From positions 1-64,000 of the forward strand of contig NZ_QNRK01000024.1 in assembly GCF_003315135.1 (NCBI RefSeq): DNA of 64,000 bases, written 5' to 3'. Every line of letters starts with the position of its first letter. Position 1 is the first letter of the stretch. Shown here piece by piece: positions 47,813 through 56,778 of this stretch. The notes under the pieces were generated by a model, which saw only the letters and a list, made by a program, of their open reading frames with translations, was not told the origin of the DNA and made no database searches. This stretch comes from Roseiarcus fermentans. GTDB lineage: Bacteria; Pseudomonadota; Alphaproteobacteria; Rhizobiales; Beijerinckiaceae. The translations under genes were made by a program, and so were the position numbers.

Positions 47813-48184
47813 TCAGCCGCCCGCGACGGGAGCGAACACCCGCAGGCGCTGGCCGTCCGGGTCGAGCGCCACGAAGGTGTAGCCGAACTCCATCGCCGTC
47901 GGCTCCATCACGATCGACGCGCCCTTCCTGCGCCAGGCGGCGCACAGGGCGTCGACATCGCCGTCGCTTTCGGCCGTGAAGGCGATCTCGACGCCCCCTG
48001 CGGCGGTCGCGGAGGGCTGGACGCCGTCCCGTCTCCACAGGCCCAGCATCAGGCCCGGGGCGGCGGGAAGCATCGCGAATGTCGGCGAGGATTCGACGGC
48101 GGGACGGTCGAGGAGCCAAGCGTAGAACGCCGCGCTTCGGGCGACGTCGTCGACATAGACGAGGATGAAACTGACGTTGGACAT
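47813..48184 (-). CDS. VOC-family (glyoxalase/bleomycin-resistance fold) protein
   Basis: A 123-aa two-repeat beta-alpha protein. Seen: FILVYVDDVARSAAFYAWLL at the start and GYTFVALDPDGQRLRVFAP at the end, both typical of VOC halves. A full glyoxalase metal set (His/Glu) is not clear: the final Glu of the E-DPDG motif is replaced by R. Function unknown. Confidence 0.88.
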   Translation of the reverse strand: MSNVSFILVYVDDVARSAAFYAWLLDRPAVESSPTFAMLPAAPGLMLGLWRRDGVQPSATAAGGVEIAFTAESDGDVDALCAAWRRKGASIVMEPTAMEFGYTFVALDPDGQRLRVFAPVAGG

Positions 48185-48230
48185 GGGGATCGACTCCGGT
48201 GAACGGGACGATCCGTAGCCCGCGGCGCTG

Positions 48231-48509
48231 TCAGTTTCCGTCAGCAGCGGTCGGCGCAGCCGGCGCGACGAAATAGGGCTCGACCGGACCGGTCAGTTTC
48301 ACCAGCAGCAGATTGCCCTTGCGGTCGCGGGTCTTGCCGGCCGGAGCGCGTATCCAGTTCTCGCTGACGCAATATTCCTCGACGTCGGTGCGCTCCGACC
48401 CACGAAACCGGATGCCGACGCCGCGCGCCAGCGCCACCCCGTCATAGTGCGGGCTCGCCGGGTCGATGCTGAGCCGATCGGGAGGGGCGTCGGTCGTCTG
48501 AGCGGTCAT
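48231..48509 (-). CDS. DUF3297 family protein
   Basis: A 92-aa protein matching DUF3297: PPDRLSIDPASPHYDG, ARGVGIRFRGSERTDVEEYC and VSENWIRAPAGKTRDRKGNL, ending with VKLTGPVEPYF. The family is glutathione peroxidase-associated in some annotations but has no proven role. ATG 48509 is preferred over 48533. It lies between the VOC gene and rpsT, all on the minus strand. Confidence 0.88.
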   Translation of the reverse strand: MTAQTTDAPPDRLSIDPASPHYDGVALARGVGIRFRGSERTDVEEYCVSENWIRAPAGKTRDRKGNLLLVKLTGPVEPYFVAPAAPTAADGN

Positions 48510-48578
48510 CGTGGCGTCCGTCGATCGCAACACGGGGCGGCGAACCCGCGGCCCTAGCGGTCGGTCCGGTACCCTCGC

Positions 48579-48842
48579 TTAGGCGAGCGCCTTGACGCGC
48601 TTGGCGAGGCGCGAAATCTTGCGCGAGGCGGCGTTCTTGTGAACGATGCCCTTCTGCGCGGCGCGCGCGAGCTTCGGCTCCGCCGCGCGCAGGGCTTCGG
48701 CCGCCGCGTTCGGGTCCTTGGAGGCGAGCGCCTCCTCGACTTTGCGGACGTAAGTACGCATCTCGCTGCGGCGCGACTTGTTGACCGCGGTGCGGCGGAT
48801 GGTCTGGCGGGCGGCTTTCTGGGCCGACTTGGTATTGGCCAT
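48579..48842 (-). CDS. rpsT: 30S ribosomal protein S20
   Basis: An 87-aa basic helical protein: [57 protein letters not shown]. It binds 16S rRNA. The start at 48842 is fixed by the MANTKSA signature although the frame is open upstream. No dnaA is near, although rpsT often lies next to dnaA in related genomes. Confidence 0.97.
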   Translation of the reverse strand: MANTKSAQKAARQTIRRTAVNKSRRSEMRTYVRKVEEALASKDPNAAAEALRAAEPKLARAAQKGIVHKNAASRKISRLAKRVKALA

Positions 48843-48952
48843 GAACTCGATTCCCTCGGAGCGCGGCTCGCCGCGCATTCGCGCAAAAACAATGAGGCCG
48901 GGCGAGGGCCCAGCCTTGATCGCGGGCTTATATGCTTTTTCGCCCGACCGCG

Positions 48953-49738
48953 TCAACCGCCGCCGGCGAAACGCCAGGCCAGGGAAAGAAGCCCGCCCGG
49001 CGCCGTCATGAGCTTGAGGGCCATCGCGCAGCTCATCGTGACGATCAGCGGCCGGACCAGGCGCGCCCCGGCGCGCAAGGCGGCGTTCGCGCCGACGCGG
49101 GCGCCGAGAAACGCGCCGGCGCCCATCGCGAGGCCCGCCGCGACCACGATATGCCCGGAGAGCGCATAGACCGCGAGGGACCCGACGTTGCTGCCGAAAT
49201 TGGCGAACCTCGCCCCCGCCATCGCCCGGGTGAGGCCGAACCCGCAAAGGACGACGAGCGCCGCCATGTAGAACGCGCCGGCCCCGGGTCCGAACACCCC
49301 ATCATAGAAGCCGATTGCGGGCGCGAGCGTCGCCGCGAAGCCGCGGACGGAAAGGCGTGCAGGCTTCTGGATCTCACCGAGACGGGGCGCGAGCGCGAAA
49401 TAGAGCGCGACCGCGACGAGGACGACCGGCAGGGCCCGAGCGAGGAAGGCGCTCGGCGCCCACGGCAGGGCGAGCGCGCCGAGCGCTGCGCCGCCGAGCG
49501 CGGCGAGGGCCGACGGCGCCATCCCCGACTCGATCTTGCCCGCGCGCCAGAAGCTGAGCGTCGCCGAACCGGAGCCGAAGGTCGAGGCGAGCTTGTTGGT
49601 GGCGACCGCCGCCACAGGATCCAGTCCCGCGAGCGCCAGCGCCGGCAGGGTCACGAGTCCGCCGCCGCCGGCGATCGCATCGACGAAGCCGGAGCCGAAC
49701 CCGACGGCGGCGAGCGTCGCCAGAAAGGACAGCGTCAT
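48953..49738 (-). CDS. TSUP-family (TauE/SafE) transporter
   Basis: A 261-aa inner-membrane protein with about eight helices. The TSUP signatures are [18 protein letters not shown] and [19 protein letters not shown] near the N-terminus, and the second-repeat [19 protein letters not shown]. The family exports sulfite, sulfonates or similar anions; the substrate is unknown. Stop lies 110 bp beyond the rpsT start on the same strand. Confidence 0.9.
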   Translation of the reverse strand: MTLSFLATLAAVGFGSGFVDAIAGGGGLVTLPALALAGLDPVAAVATNKLASTFGSGSATLSFWRAGKIESGMAPSALAALGGAALGALALPWAPSAFLARALPVVLVAVALYFALAPRLGEIQKPARLSVRGFAATLAPAIGFYDGVFGPGAGAFYMAALVVLCGFGLTRAMAGARFANFGSNVGSLAVYALSGHIVVAAGLAMGAGAFLGARVGANAALRAGARLVRPLIVTMSCAMALKLMTAPGGLLSLAWRFAGGG

Positions 49739-49760
49739 CGCGACCGTCCCGCGCCCGGGC

Positions 49761-50561
49761 TCAACTCTCCGCGACCGGAGAGGTGGCGTCGCGGGCGGCG
49801 AAGCGGGCAGGCCGCTTCTCGCCGAAGGCGGCGCGGCCTTCGGCGAAGTCCGGACCGAGGGCCGCCCGCTCGACCAGCGCGCGGAACGCCGGCGTCTCCA
49901 CCGTCAGGCCGCCGGCGATCGCGTCAACCGTCCGCTTCGCGCTGCGGATCGAGGTCTGGCTGAGATCGGCGAGGCCGCGCGCGTAGCCGAGCGCGGTTTC
50001 GCGCAGCGCCGTCTCGATTCGCCGGTCGATCAGGCCGATCGCGAGCGCTTCGTCCGTCTCGATCCGCCGGCCGGTGAACAAAAGGTCCTTGGCGCGCGCC
50101 GGGCCGACGAGTTCGACGAGACGCCGGGTCTCGGCGTGGCCGTAGACGAGGCCGAGCCTCGCCGGGGTAATGGCGAGATAGGCGTCGGCGGCGCAGAAGC
50201 GGAGGTCGCAGGCGATCGCGAGCGCGATGCCGCCGCCGACGACATTGCCCTGCATGACCGCGACGGTCGGCCGGTCGATAGCGCTCAGCGCCCTGAGGCC
50301 GTCCTGGATCGCATCGCCGTAGTCGCGCGTGGCGGCAGCGTCACGGTAGACCTCATCGAATTCGGAAATGTCGGCGCCGGCGCTGAAATGGCCGCCGGCG
50401 CCTTCGAGCAGCACGACGAGCGCGTCGGTCCGCGCCTCGATCGAGGACCGGATCGCCGGCAGCGCGCGCCACATCGCGCGCGAGATGGCGTTGCGCCGGT
50501 CCGGCCGGTTGAGGACGATCCGGGCGAACGGCGGTTCGAAGCTCAGGGTGATGTCGGTCAT
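49761..50561 (-). CDS. Enoyl-CoA hydratase/isomerase family protein
   Basis: A 266-aa crotonase-fold protein: RPDRRNAISRAMW, oxyanion GGHFSAGADISEF and GNVVGGGIALAIACDLRF, with LGLVYGHAETRRL in place of the usual catalytic Glu region. Only 22 bp precede the TSUP gene start, so the two are probably co-transcribed. The substrate is not evident. Divergent from puuE. Confidence 0.88.
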   Translation of the reverse strand: MTDITLSFEPPFARIVLNRPDRRNAISRAMWRALPAIRSSIEARTDALVVLLEGAGGHFSAGADISEFDEVYRDAAATRDYGDAIQDGLRALSAIDRPTVAVMQGNVVGGGIALAIACDLRFCAADAYLAITPARLGLVYGHAETRRLVELVGPARAKDLLFTGRRIETDEALAIGLIDRRIETALRETALGYARGLADLSQTSIRSAKRTVDAIAGGLTVETPAFRALVERAALGPDFAEGRAAFGEKRPARFAARDATSPVAES

Positions 50562-50684
50562 GAGGCCCTACGAGGAGGCGGGGAACGCGCGGCGCCCTTT
50601 CTGGAGCATTTGCCGGGTTGGAGCAAACCGCGGCGTGTCGTAGCGTTGCGCCGATCACGGGGCGCGACGCGCGCGAGGAGCGGC

Positions 50685-52106
50685 ATGACAAGCAGAGACG
50701 AGTATCCGCGGGACATGGTCGGCTACGGACGCACGCCGCCTTTCGCGGACTGGCCGAACGGGGCGCGCGTCGCGGTGCAGTTCGTCATCAATTACGAGGA
50801 AGGCGGCGAGAACAACATCCTCCACGGCGACGCCGCCTCGGAGGCTTTTCTGTCGGAGATCGTCGGCGCCGCGCCCTGGCCGGGCCAGCGGCACATGAAC
50901 ATGGAGTCGATCTACGAATACGGCTCGCGCGCCGGCTTCTGGCGCCTGCACCGCATGTTTACGGAGCGCTCGGCGCCGGTCACGGTCTATGCGGTCGCGA
51001 CCGCGATGGCGCGCAACCCGGAGGCGGTCGCGGCGATGAACGAGGCCAAGTGGGAGATCGCCACCCACGGCCTGAAGTGGATCGACTATCGAGATACGCC
51101 GCCCGAGGTCGAAGCCAGGCACATTGCCGAGGCGATCCGCATCCACACCGAGGTCGCGGGCGCGCGTCCGCTCGGCTTCTACCAGGGGCGCTCCTCGGTC
51201 AACACCATCCGCCTCGGCGCCGAGGAGGGCGGCTTCGTCTATTGCGCCGACGTTTATTCCGACGATCTGCCCTACTGGATCGAAGGCCCGCGCGGGCCCC
51301 AACTCCTCGTCCCCTACACGCTCGACTCCAACGACATGCGCTTCGCCACGCCGCAGGGCTTCAATTGCGGCGACCAGTTCTACGCTTACCTCAAGGACTC
51401 GTTCGACACCCTCTACGCCGAAGGCGACGTCGCGCCGAAAATGCTGTCGGTCGGCCTGCACTGCCGTCTCGTCGGCCGTCCCGGACGGGCGGCGGCGCTG
51501 GCGCGGTTCCTCGACTACGTGCTCGCCCACGACAAGGCCTGGGTTCCGACCCGGCTCGACATCGCGCGCCGCTGGATTCAGAAACACCCGCCCGCCGGCG
51601 GCTGGAAGCCGGCGGAGCTGACGAGGACGCTGTTCCTCGAGCGGTTCGGCGGCGTCTACGAGCATTCCCCCTGGGTCGCGGCCGCGGCCTGGGACGCCGG
51701 GCTCGGCGCGGACGCCGCCGCCGCCGAGGGGCTCGCGCGCGCGATGGCGGGAGCGGCCGTGGGCGGGAGCGACGCGCAGAAGCGCGCGCTGATTCTCGCT
51801 CACCCCGATCTCGCCGGACGCCTCTCGCAGGCGAAACTCCTGACCGCGGAATCGACTGGCGAGCAGGCGAGCGCGGGGCTCGACCGGCTGAGCCCGGACG
51901 AGCTGAAGGCGTTCACCGATCTCAACGAGGCCTACCGCGCCCGCTTCGGCATGCCGTTCATCATGGCGGTCAAGGGCAAGGACAAGGCCGAGATTCTCGC
52001 GGCCTTCCGGCGCCGGCTGGGCAACGATGCGGAGGCGGAGACGCGGACGGCGCTGGCCGAAATCGACCGCATCGCGGCGCTGCGCCTTCAGGAGATCCTG
52101 TCGTGA
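50685..52106 (+). CDS. puuE: Bifunctional allantoinase (PuuE type)/OHCU decarboxylase
   Basis: A 473-aa two-domain purine-catabolic protein. Residues ~1-310 are a polysaccharide-deacetylase-like allantoinase (PuuE): MVGYGRTPPFADWPNGARV, NYEEGGENNILHGD, and WEIATHGLKWIDY. Residues ~315-473 match OHCU decarboxylase (uric acid pathway): RFGGVYEHSPWVAAAAW, ALILAHPDLAGRL, and RARFGMPFIMAVKGKDK. GAGGAG precedes ATG 50685. It is coupled to guaD by a 4-bp overlap. Other pathway genes (urate oxidase, HIU hydrolase) are not in the window. Confidence 0.93.
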   Translation: MTSRDEYPRDMVGYGRTPPFADWPNGARVAVQFVINYEEGGENNILHGDAASEAFLSEIVGAAPWPGQRHMNMESIYEYGSRAGFWRLHRMFTERSAPVTVYAVATAMARNPEAVAAMNEAKWEIATHGLKWIDYRDTPPEVEARHIAEAIRIHTEVAGARPLGFYQGRSSVNTIRLGAEEGGFVYCADVYSDDLPYWIEGPRGPQLLVPYTLDSNDMRFATPQGFNCGDQFYAYLKDSFDTLYAEGDVAPKMLSVGLHCRLVGRPGRAAALARFLDYVLAHDKAWVPTRLDIARRWIQKHPPAGGWKPAELTRTLFLERFGGVYEHSPWVAAAAWDAGLGADAAAAEGLARAMAGAAVGGSDAQKRALILAHPDLAGRLSQAKLLTAESTGEQASAGLDRLSPDELKAFTDLNEAYRARFGMPFIMAVKGKDKAEILAAFRRRLGNDAEAETRTALAEIDRIAALRLQEILS

Positions 52107-53401
52107 GCCGGGCGACGCGGGTCGTCCGCGGGCGCGTCCTGAGCTTCGCCGACGATCCGGCGGCGGCCGGCACGGACGCGCTCCGCAGGATCGACGACGG
52201 CGCGGTCCTCGTCGAGGGCGGACGGATCGCGGCCGTGGGCGAGGCGCGCGCCATTCTGGACCTCGCGCCGGCGGACGCGGTCGTGGATGACCATTCGGGC
52301 GCGCTCGTCATGCCGGGGCTGATCGACGTCCATATCCACTATCCGCAGACGCAGGTGATCGCCTCCTACGGCGCCCAGCTCCTCGACTGGCTGCACAATT
52401 ACACCTTCGTCGAGGAGCAGCGGTTCGCCGACCCGGACCATTGCGCGCGGGTCGCCGAGTTCTTTCTCACCGAACTGTTTCGCAACGGCACGACGACGGC
52501 GCTCGTCTATTGCACCGTCTATCCGCAGTCCGCGGACGCCTTCTTCGCCGCGTCCGAGCGCGCCGACGCTCGGATGATCGCCGGCAAGGCGATGCTCGAT
52601 CGAAATGCGCCGAAGGGGCTCCTGGACACCGTTCAGACGGGTTACGACGACTCGAAGGCGCTGATCGGGCGCTGGCGCGGCCGGGGACGGCTCGACTACG
52701 CGGTCACGCCGCGCTTCGCCGTCACCTCCTCGCCCGAACAGCTCGAGGCGGCGGGGGCGCTGATGAAGGAATTCCCCGGCGTCTACATGCAGTCGCACGT
52801 CGACGAGAACACCGACGAGATCGAGTTCGTCCGCCAGCTGTTCCCGGAGGCGCGCGACTATCTCGACGTCTACGCGCGGGCGGGGCTGCTCGGGCCGCGC
52901 TCGGTGTTCGGCCACTGCATCCACATGACCGGCGACGAGATCGCGGCGATGGCCGGGACGGGCTCGGTTGCGGCCTTCTGCCCGACCTCGAATCTGTTTC
53001 TCGGCTCCGGCCTGTTCGACCGCACGCGGCTCGCCCGAGCCGGGGTGCGGATCGGGCTCGCCACCGACGTCGGCGGCGGCACCAGCTACTCAATGCTGCG
53101 CACCGCGGCCGAGGGCTACAAGGTCCTGCAGCTCGGCGGCCAGTCGTGGCCGGCGGCGGAGGCGTTCTATCAGATGACCCTCGGCAACGCCCGGGCGCTG
53201 AGCCTCGACCACGCGATCGGCTCGATCGAACCGGGCAAGGACGCCGATCTGGTGGTGCTCGATTCGCACGCCACCCCGGCCATGGCGCACCGGATGGAGC
53301 GGGTCGACGACCTCGAACAGGAGCTGTTCGTGCTCATGACCCTCGGCGACGACCGCGCCGTGCGCCAGACTTACGTGGCGGGCGAGCCCAAGAAGGCGTG
53401 A
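52103..53401 (+). CDS. guaD: Guanine deaminase
   Basis: A 432-aa amidohydrolase that converts guanine to xanthine. The metal ligands are in PGLIDVHIHYPQTQ, SHVDENTDE, GHCIHMTGDE and LATDVGGGTSYSML. GTG 52103 overlaps the puuE stop. Together with PuuE it points to use of purines as a nitrogen source. Confidence 0.94.
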   Translation: MSRATRVVRGRVLSFADDPAAAGTDALRRIDDGAVLVEGGRIAAVGEARAILDLAPADAVVDDHSGALVMPGLIDVHIHYPQTQVIASYGAQLLDWLHNYTFVEEQRFADPDHCARVAEFFLTELFRNGTTTALVYCTVYPQSADAFFAASERADARMIAGKAMLDRNAPKGLLDTVQTGYDDSKALIGRWRGRGRLDYAVTPRFAVTSSPEQLEAAGALMKEFPGVYMQSHVDENTDEIEFVRQLFPEARDYLDVYARAGLLGPRSVFGHCIHMTGDEIAAMAGTGSVAAFCPTSNLFLGSGLFDRTRLARAGVRIGLATDVGGGTSYSMLRTAAEGYKVLQLGGQSWPAAEAFYQMTLGNARALSLDHAIGSIEPGKDADLVVLDSHATPAMAHRMERVDDLEQELFVLMTLGDDRAVRQTYVAGEPKKA

Positions 53402-53514
53402 GCCGGCGGCCGGGCGGCCTCGACCTCTGCGCGGGGTATGAGACGGTTTCCGTGTGATCGCAGCGGCGGTTCCGGAACGCCGCGCTCTCGTCGTCGCGCC
53501 GAGCGCGGAAGCGC

Positions 53515-53600
53515 GCCCCCCGATGTCGGCCGGTTTTGAGCGTTTTCAACAGGTTGCGCGGGATTTTCCGGGCGACCGTAACGCCCGGGGCGGTTGTTCG
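53515..53600 (-). repeat. Repeat family B, copy 3 (inverted)
   Basis: Contains GATGTCGGCCGGTTTTGAGC, GTTTTCAACAGG and GGGATTTTCCGGGCGACC, the reverse complement of 36822-36905. The non-coding gap 53402-55432 consists almost wholly of repeats and the intron fragment. Confidence 0.7.
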
Positions 53601-53618
53601 CCAGGGGCGGACGCGCTG

Positions 53619-53903
53619 GGAGGGGCGGCTGTCCCGCCGCCCGGGAGCGTGAGACGCGCTTCAAGGCGGTCCGAGCCTCGAACCCTCCCGAGGGAACTGG
53701 GCGCTCGACGGAGCGCGCAGCCATGTTCCGGGCGCCGCGCTCTCATCGCCGCGCCGAGCGCAGAAGCGGGCGCCCCGATGTCGGCCGGTTTTGAGCGTTT
53801 TCAAAGCTTTGCGCGGGATTGTCCGGGCGACTGTACCTGCCAAGCCTTGGCGCGCCTTAGGGCATGACGGGCGGTCGTCGACGCCGAGGCGGGGGCGATG
53901 ACG
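53619..53903. repeat. 285-bp direct repeat, copy 1
   Basis: Starts GGAGGGGCGGCTGTCCCGCC and ends GCGGGGGCGATGACG. Nearly identical, and exactly as long, as 54730-55014. It contains a B-family copy (53775-53862) and the start is a short hairpin. The high identity suggests a recent duplication. Confidence 0.85.
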
Positions 53904-53904
53904 T

Positions 53905-54049
53905 TTCCCGCCGTCCTCGCGAGGAGCCCGAAGGGCGACGCGGAGATCCAGGGGCCGCCTGCGCCGACGTTGCAGCGTGGCGACTCCGGCATACGGCGGA
54001 CCTTGGCCGCGCCCCCCTGGATCGCCGGTGCGCCCTGCAAGGCGCGTTT
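53905..54049. repeat. Dispersed palindromic repeat, copy 6
   Basis: Left arm CCGTCCTCGCGAGGAGCCCG, then GGCGACGCGGAGATCCAGGG; the interior GCGCCGACGTTGCAGCG matches copy 1 in reverse. The right arm CCCCCTGGATCGCC is incomplete and runs into the intron fragment. Confidence 0.7.
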
Positions 54050-54729
54050 CTCTAGTGGAGGAAGGTTCCACCCGGATATTTGTCGGTAGGTCCGGTAGCT
54101 GACGAGCGGTTTTGGCGAGCGATTGCTGGGATCGAAGCCTCGTGACAAAGGCCGCGTGGCGGCTGAGCGATCCGGCGGGCCGCAATGTGAATGAAGCCCG
54201 AGCAGGCCTCGAAAGTGGAGATGCGGCTGCCGACCCACATGGCGATTGGGGAAGGCTGCGCGGACAGGGAAGAAATCGACACGAGCACCTGTTCGACCGC
54301 CGGGGTAGTGGGCGCGGCACGTGGGGAGAGAGAAACGAGCAACAGGGGAGACCCGTTTGAGCCGGGGGTAGCGGCCTCGAACGTCGCCTTGGGCGGCGGT
54401 TCGAACGGGAGTCGGAGAGGGACGTAGTCCTGTCGAAGCCGGGTAACTCCGGGGGAGGGAAGGTCCCTTGCTTCAGATGCGCTTGTTGAAGAAGGCGAGG
54501 ACGAGGACCGGAGGATTGGCGTGAGCCTGGAAACACCGGAAAAGATCAGGAGCCTTCAGAGGAAGCTTTATTGCAAGGCGAAGGCGGAGCCGGCCTATCG
54601 CTTCTACATGCTTTACGACAAGATTTATCGGATCGACATTCTGGCTCACGCCTACGCGCTCTGTCGGGAGAATGACGGCGCGCCGGGGGTGGACGGCGTG
54701 AGGTTCGCGACGATCGAGGCGCAGAGCGT
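54050..54729 (+). mobile_element. Truncated group II intron (5' RNA domains and start of its reverse transcriptase)
   Basis: The sequence before the reverse-transcriptase start is typical of bacterial group II intron RNA upstream of an ORF (for example GGAGGAAGGTTCCACCCGG, GAATGAAGCCCGAGCAGGCC and GTAACTCCGGGGGAGGG). The exact 5' boundary was not resolved. The intron is cut at ~54730 by the second 285-bp repeat; the rest of the RT, domains V and VI and the 3' exon are missing, so it cannot splice. Confidence 0.8.
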
Positions 54730-54742
54730 GGAGGGGCGGCTG
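54521..54742 (+). pseudogene. Group II intron reverse transcriptase/maturase, N-terminal fragment
   Basis: About 74 residues match the N-terminus of LtrA-type proteins: MSLETPEKIRSLQRKLYCKA, AYRFYMLYDKIYRIDIL and the RT0/RT1-type block NDGAPGVDGVRFATIEA. After SVEGRL the frame runs into the repeat at 54730 and codes for nothing recognisable. Full proteins are about 400-600 aa, so over 80% is missing. Confidence 0.85.
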
Positions 54743-55014
54743 TCCCGCCGCCCGGGAGCGCGAGACGCGCTTCAAGGCGGTCCGAGCCTCGAACCCTCCC
54801 GAGGGAGCTGGGCGCTCGACGGAGCGCGCAGCCATGTTCCGGGCGCCGCGCTCTGGTCGCGGCGCCGAGCGCAGAAGCGCGCCCCCCGATATCGGCCGGT
54901 TTTGAGCGTTTTCAAAGCTTTGCGCGGGATTGTCCGGGCGACTGTACCTGCCAAGCCTTGGGGCGCCTTAGGGAATGACGGACGGTCGTCGACGCCGAGG
55001 CGGGGGCGATGACG
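54730..55014. repeat. 285-bp direct repeat, copy 2, ending the group II intron
   Basis: Begins GGAGGGGCGGCTGTCCCGCC directly inside the RT gene and ends GCGGGGGCGATGACG. Includes a B-family copy (54888-54965). Differs from copy 1 by a few scattered bases, such as CTCTGGTCGCGGCGCC against CTCTCATCGCCGCGCC. Confidence 0.85.
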
Positions 55015-55069
55015 CCGGCTTGGCAGTTATGGGCGATCGCAACACCCTCGCCGCGGCGGCAGGCGGTTC

Positions 55070-55205
55070 GCAACCCCTCTCCCTCCGGGAGAGGACAGGC
55101 CGCGAAGCGGCCAGGTGAGGGGGCGCCACGCCGACCGTCGGCGTTGCGGGCCCTCACCCTGCCGGGCTTCGCCCGGCTGTTTCTCTCCCGGAAGGGAGAG
55201 GGCGG
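55070..55205. repeat. Palindromic intergenic repeat of the CTCTCCC/GGTGAGGG type
   Basis: CCTCTCCCTCCGGGAGAGG, then CGCGAAGCGGCCAGGTGAGG, faces GCCCTCACCCTGCCGGGC and TCTCCCGGAAGGGAGAGGG. This is a widespread kind of intergenic palindrome in proteobacteria. No coding function. Confidence 0.75.
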
Positions 55206-55231
55206 CGCTGCCGCCGGCCGACAGGCGCGAG

Positions 55232-55357
55232 CCTGCGCAGGTTGTGCTTCTGGATGTCAGACAGCCGGGCGCTTCGTCGTCAGCGAAACATGCCCAATCG
55301 AAAACACCATAGTCTACATTTCGTTTTTTCGCAACGAATTGTCTGCCGAGCGCCCTG
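55232..55357 (-). repeat. Repeat family A, copy 2 (inverted)
   Basis: Reverse complement of 36069-36195 at roughly 80% identity: GGATGTCAGACAGCCGGGCG, CCAATCGAAAACACC and CAACGAATTGTCTGCCGAGC. Confidence 0.75.
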
Positions 55358-55432
55358 CTTCGCCATCTTCGGCGCCGCAATCCGAGCCCCGCGGCTCGAA
55401 GCCATCGTCCGGAAGACGGACCGGGCCGCGCG

Positions 55433-55978
55433 CTACGCCCGCGGCCCGGTCCGCACCCAATGCTCCTGAGCCCCGGTTTCGATCGCGCCCGGCTGGACGG
55501 CGCGGACGCGGCCCATCGCCACGTCGGGGTCGACGCCGGTCTCGACCAGGAGTCGGGCGGCGATCATGCCGGCGCGCCCGACGCCGCCGCGACAATGCAC
55601 GAGGATGTTGTCGCCCGCTTCCAGTTGCGACCGGAGGCGTTGGCTCGCCGCCCGCCACTCCGCGTCGGAATCGGGTCCCGGCGTGCTCACGTCGGGGACC
55701 GGCAGATGCAGCCACTCCATGCCGCGACGCTCGACGCCGGCGCCGAGCTCGGTGATCGCGAGTCCGCGCAGCTCCCGCTGCTCCAGCAGCGTCACCACGA
55801 TTTTCGCGCCCCACGCGGCGATGGCGTCGAGGTCCCTGTCGAGATCCCTCGCCCAGCTGCCGCCGAACGACTCCCCGTCGTTCTTGCCGGGGGCGAAGGT
55901 CACGCCAATTCTGCCGCATCCGGCGCCGAGGTCGAGTTCGGCGATATGGATCGGGTCGGTTTCGCTCGTTCTGATCAT
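55433..55978 (-). CDS. Dual-specificity/tyrosine phosphatase-like protein
   Basis: A 181-aa protein with the Cys-based phosphatase loop [11 protein letters not shown] (C-x5-R) and an upstream general-acid region [14 protein letters not shown]. It resembles the kinase-associated (CDKN3-like) phosphatases found in bacteria. ATG 55978 ([10 protein letters not shown]) is preferred, since the open frame to 56071 shows no homology. It is divergent from hslV. The target is unknown. Confidence 0.87.
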   Translation of the reverse strand: MIRTSETDPIHIAELDLGAGCGRIGVTFAPGKNDGESFGGSWARDLDRDLDAIAAWGAKIVVTLLEQRELRGLAITELGAGVERRGMEWLHLPVPDVSTPGPDSDAEWRAASQRLRSQLEAGDNILVHCRGGVGRAGMIAARLLVETGVDPDVAMGRVRAVQPGAIETGAQEHWVRTGPRA

Positions 55979-56207
55979 GGAAGGGGCGTCTCCGAAATGG
56001 GTTGGAGCCGCGAAACTATCACGAACGGCGGCAGGCTTTCTGCCGGCGGGCGCCGTGACACGTGGACGCACCGGTCGCGCCGATCAGCGGGCGTCCGGTC
56101 GACACGCCCGACCGCCGCGAGGCCGTCCGGCCCGGTCTCGGGCGCGCACTTGCGCCCCGCCTCCTCCGCCCATATGTGCGGCGCCTGTGACCGAAGGACG
56201 AACGCCG

Positions 56208-56774
56208 ATGCCGCACGCAGCCGCCGCCCCGTTTCCGGGGTGGCACGCCACCACCATCCTCATGGTGCGCAAGGGGCCCCGGGTCGTCATCGGCGGCGAC
56301 GGCCAGGTCAGCATGGGCCAGACCGTGGTCAAGGCGAATGCGCGAAAGGTGCGCCGGCTCGCCAAGGGCGAGGTGATCGCCGGCTTCGCCGGGGCGACCG
56401 CCGACGCCTTCACGTTGTTCGAGCGGCTCGAGGCCAAGCTCGAGCAATATCCGGCCCAGCTCGCCCGCGCCTGCGTCGAACTGGCCAAGGACTGGCGCAC
56501 CGACCGCTACCTGCGCCGGCTCGAAGCGATGCTGCTCGTCGCCGACAGGACGTCGGGTTTCACGATCTCCGGCGCTGGCGACGTGCTCGAGCCTGAAGCG
56601 GACGAGTACGGATCGGCGACGGCGATCGGCTCGGGCGGCAACTACGCGCTCGCCGCCGCGCGGGCGCTCCTGCCGATCGGACTCGACGCCGAGGAGATCG
56701 TGCGCCGGTCGATGCGCATCGCCGCCGACATCTGCGTCTACACCAACATGAACCTGATCGTCGAAAGTCTCTGA
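56208..56774 (+). CDS. hslV: ATP-dependent protease HslV subunit
   Basis: A 188-aa proteasome-like peptidase. Processing would expose Thr in [12 protein letters not shown], the catalytic N-terminal residue. Further marks: [20 protein letters not shown], and the end [16 protein letters not shown] 56208 starts 15 residues before the active Thr. hslU follows 4 bp later. Confidence 0.95.
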   Translation: MPHAAAAPFPGWHATTILMVRKGPRVVIGGDGQVSMGQTVVKANARKVRRLAKGEVIAGFAGATADAFTLFERLEAKLEQYPAQLARACVELAKDWRTDRYLRRLEAMLLVADRTSGFTISGAGDVLEPEADEYGSATAIGSGGNYALAAARALLPIGLDAEEIVRRSMRIAADICVYTNMNLIVESL

Positions 56775-56778
56775 CCCC

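Noticed and set aside
54050-55014. A retron or diversity-generating reverse transcriptase
   Set aside because: The N-terminal RT block and the upstream RNA match group II introns, and no template/variable repeats or msr-msd were seen.
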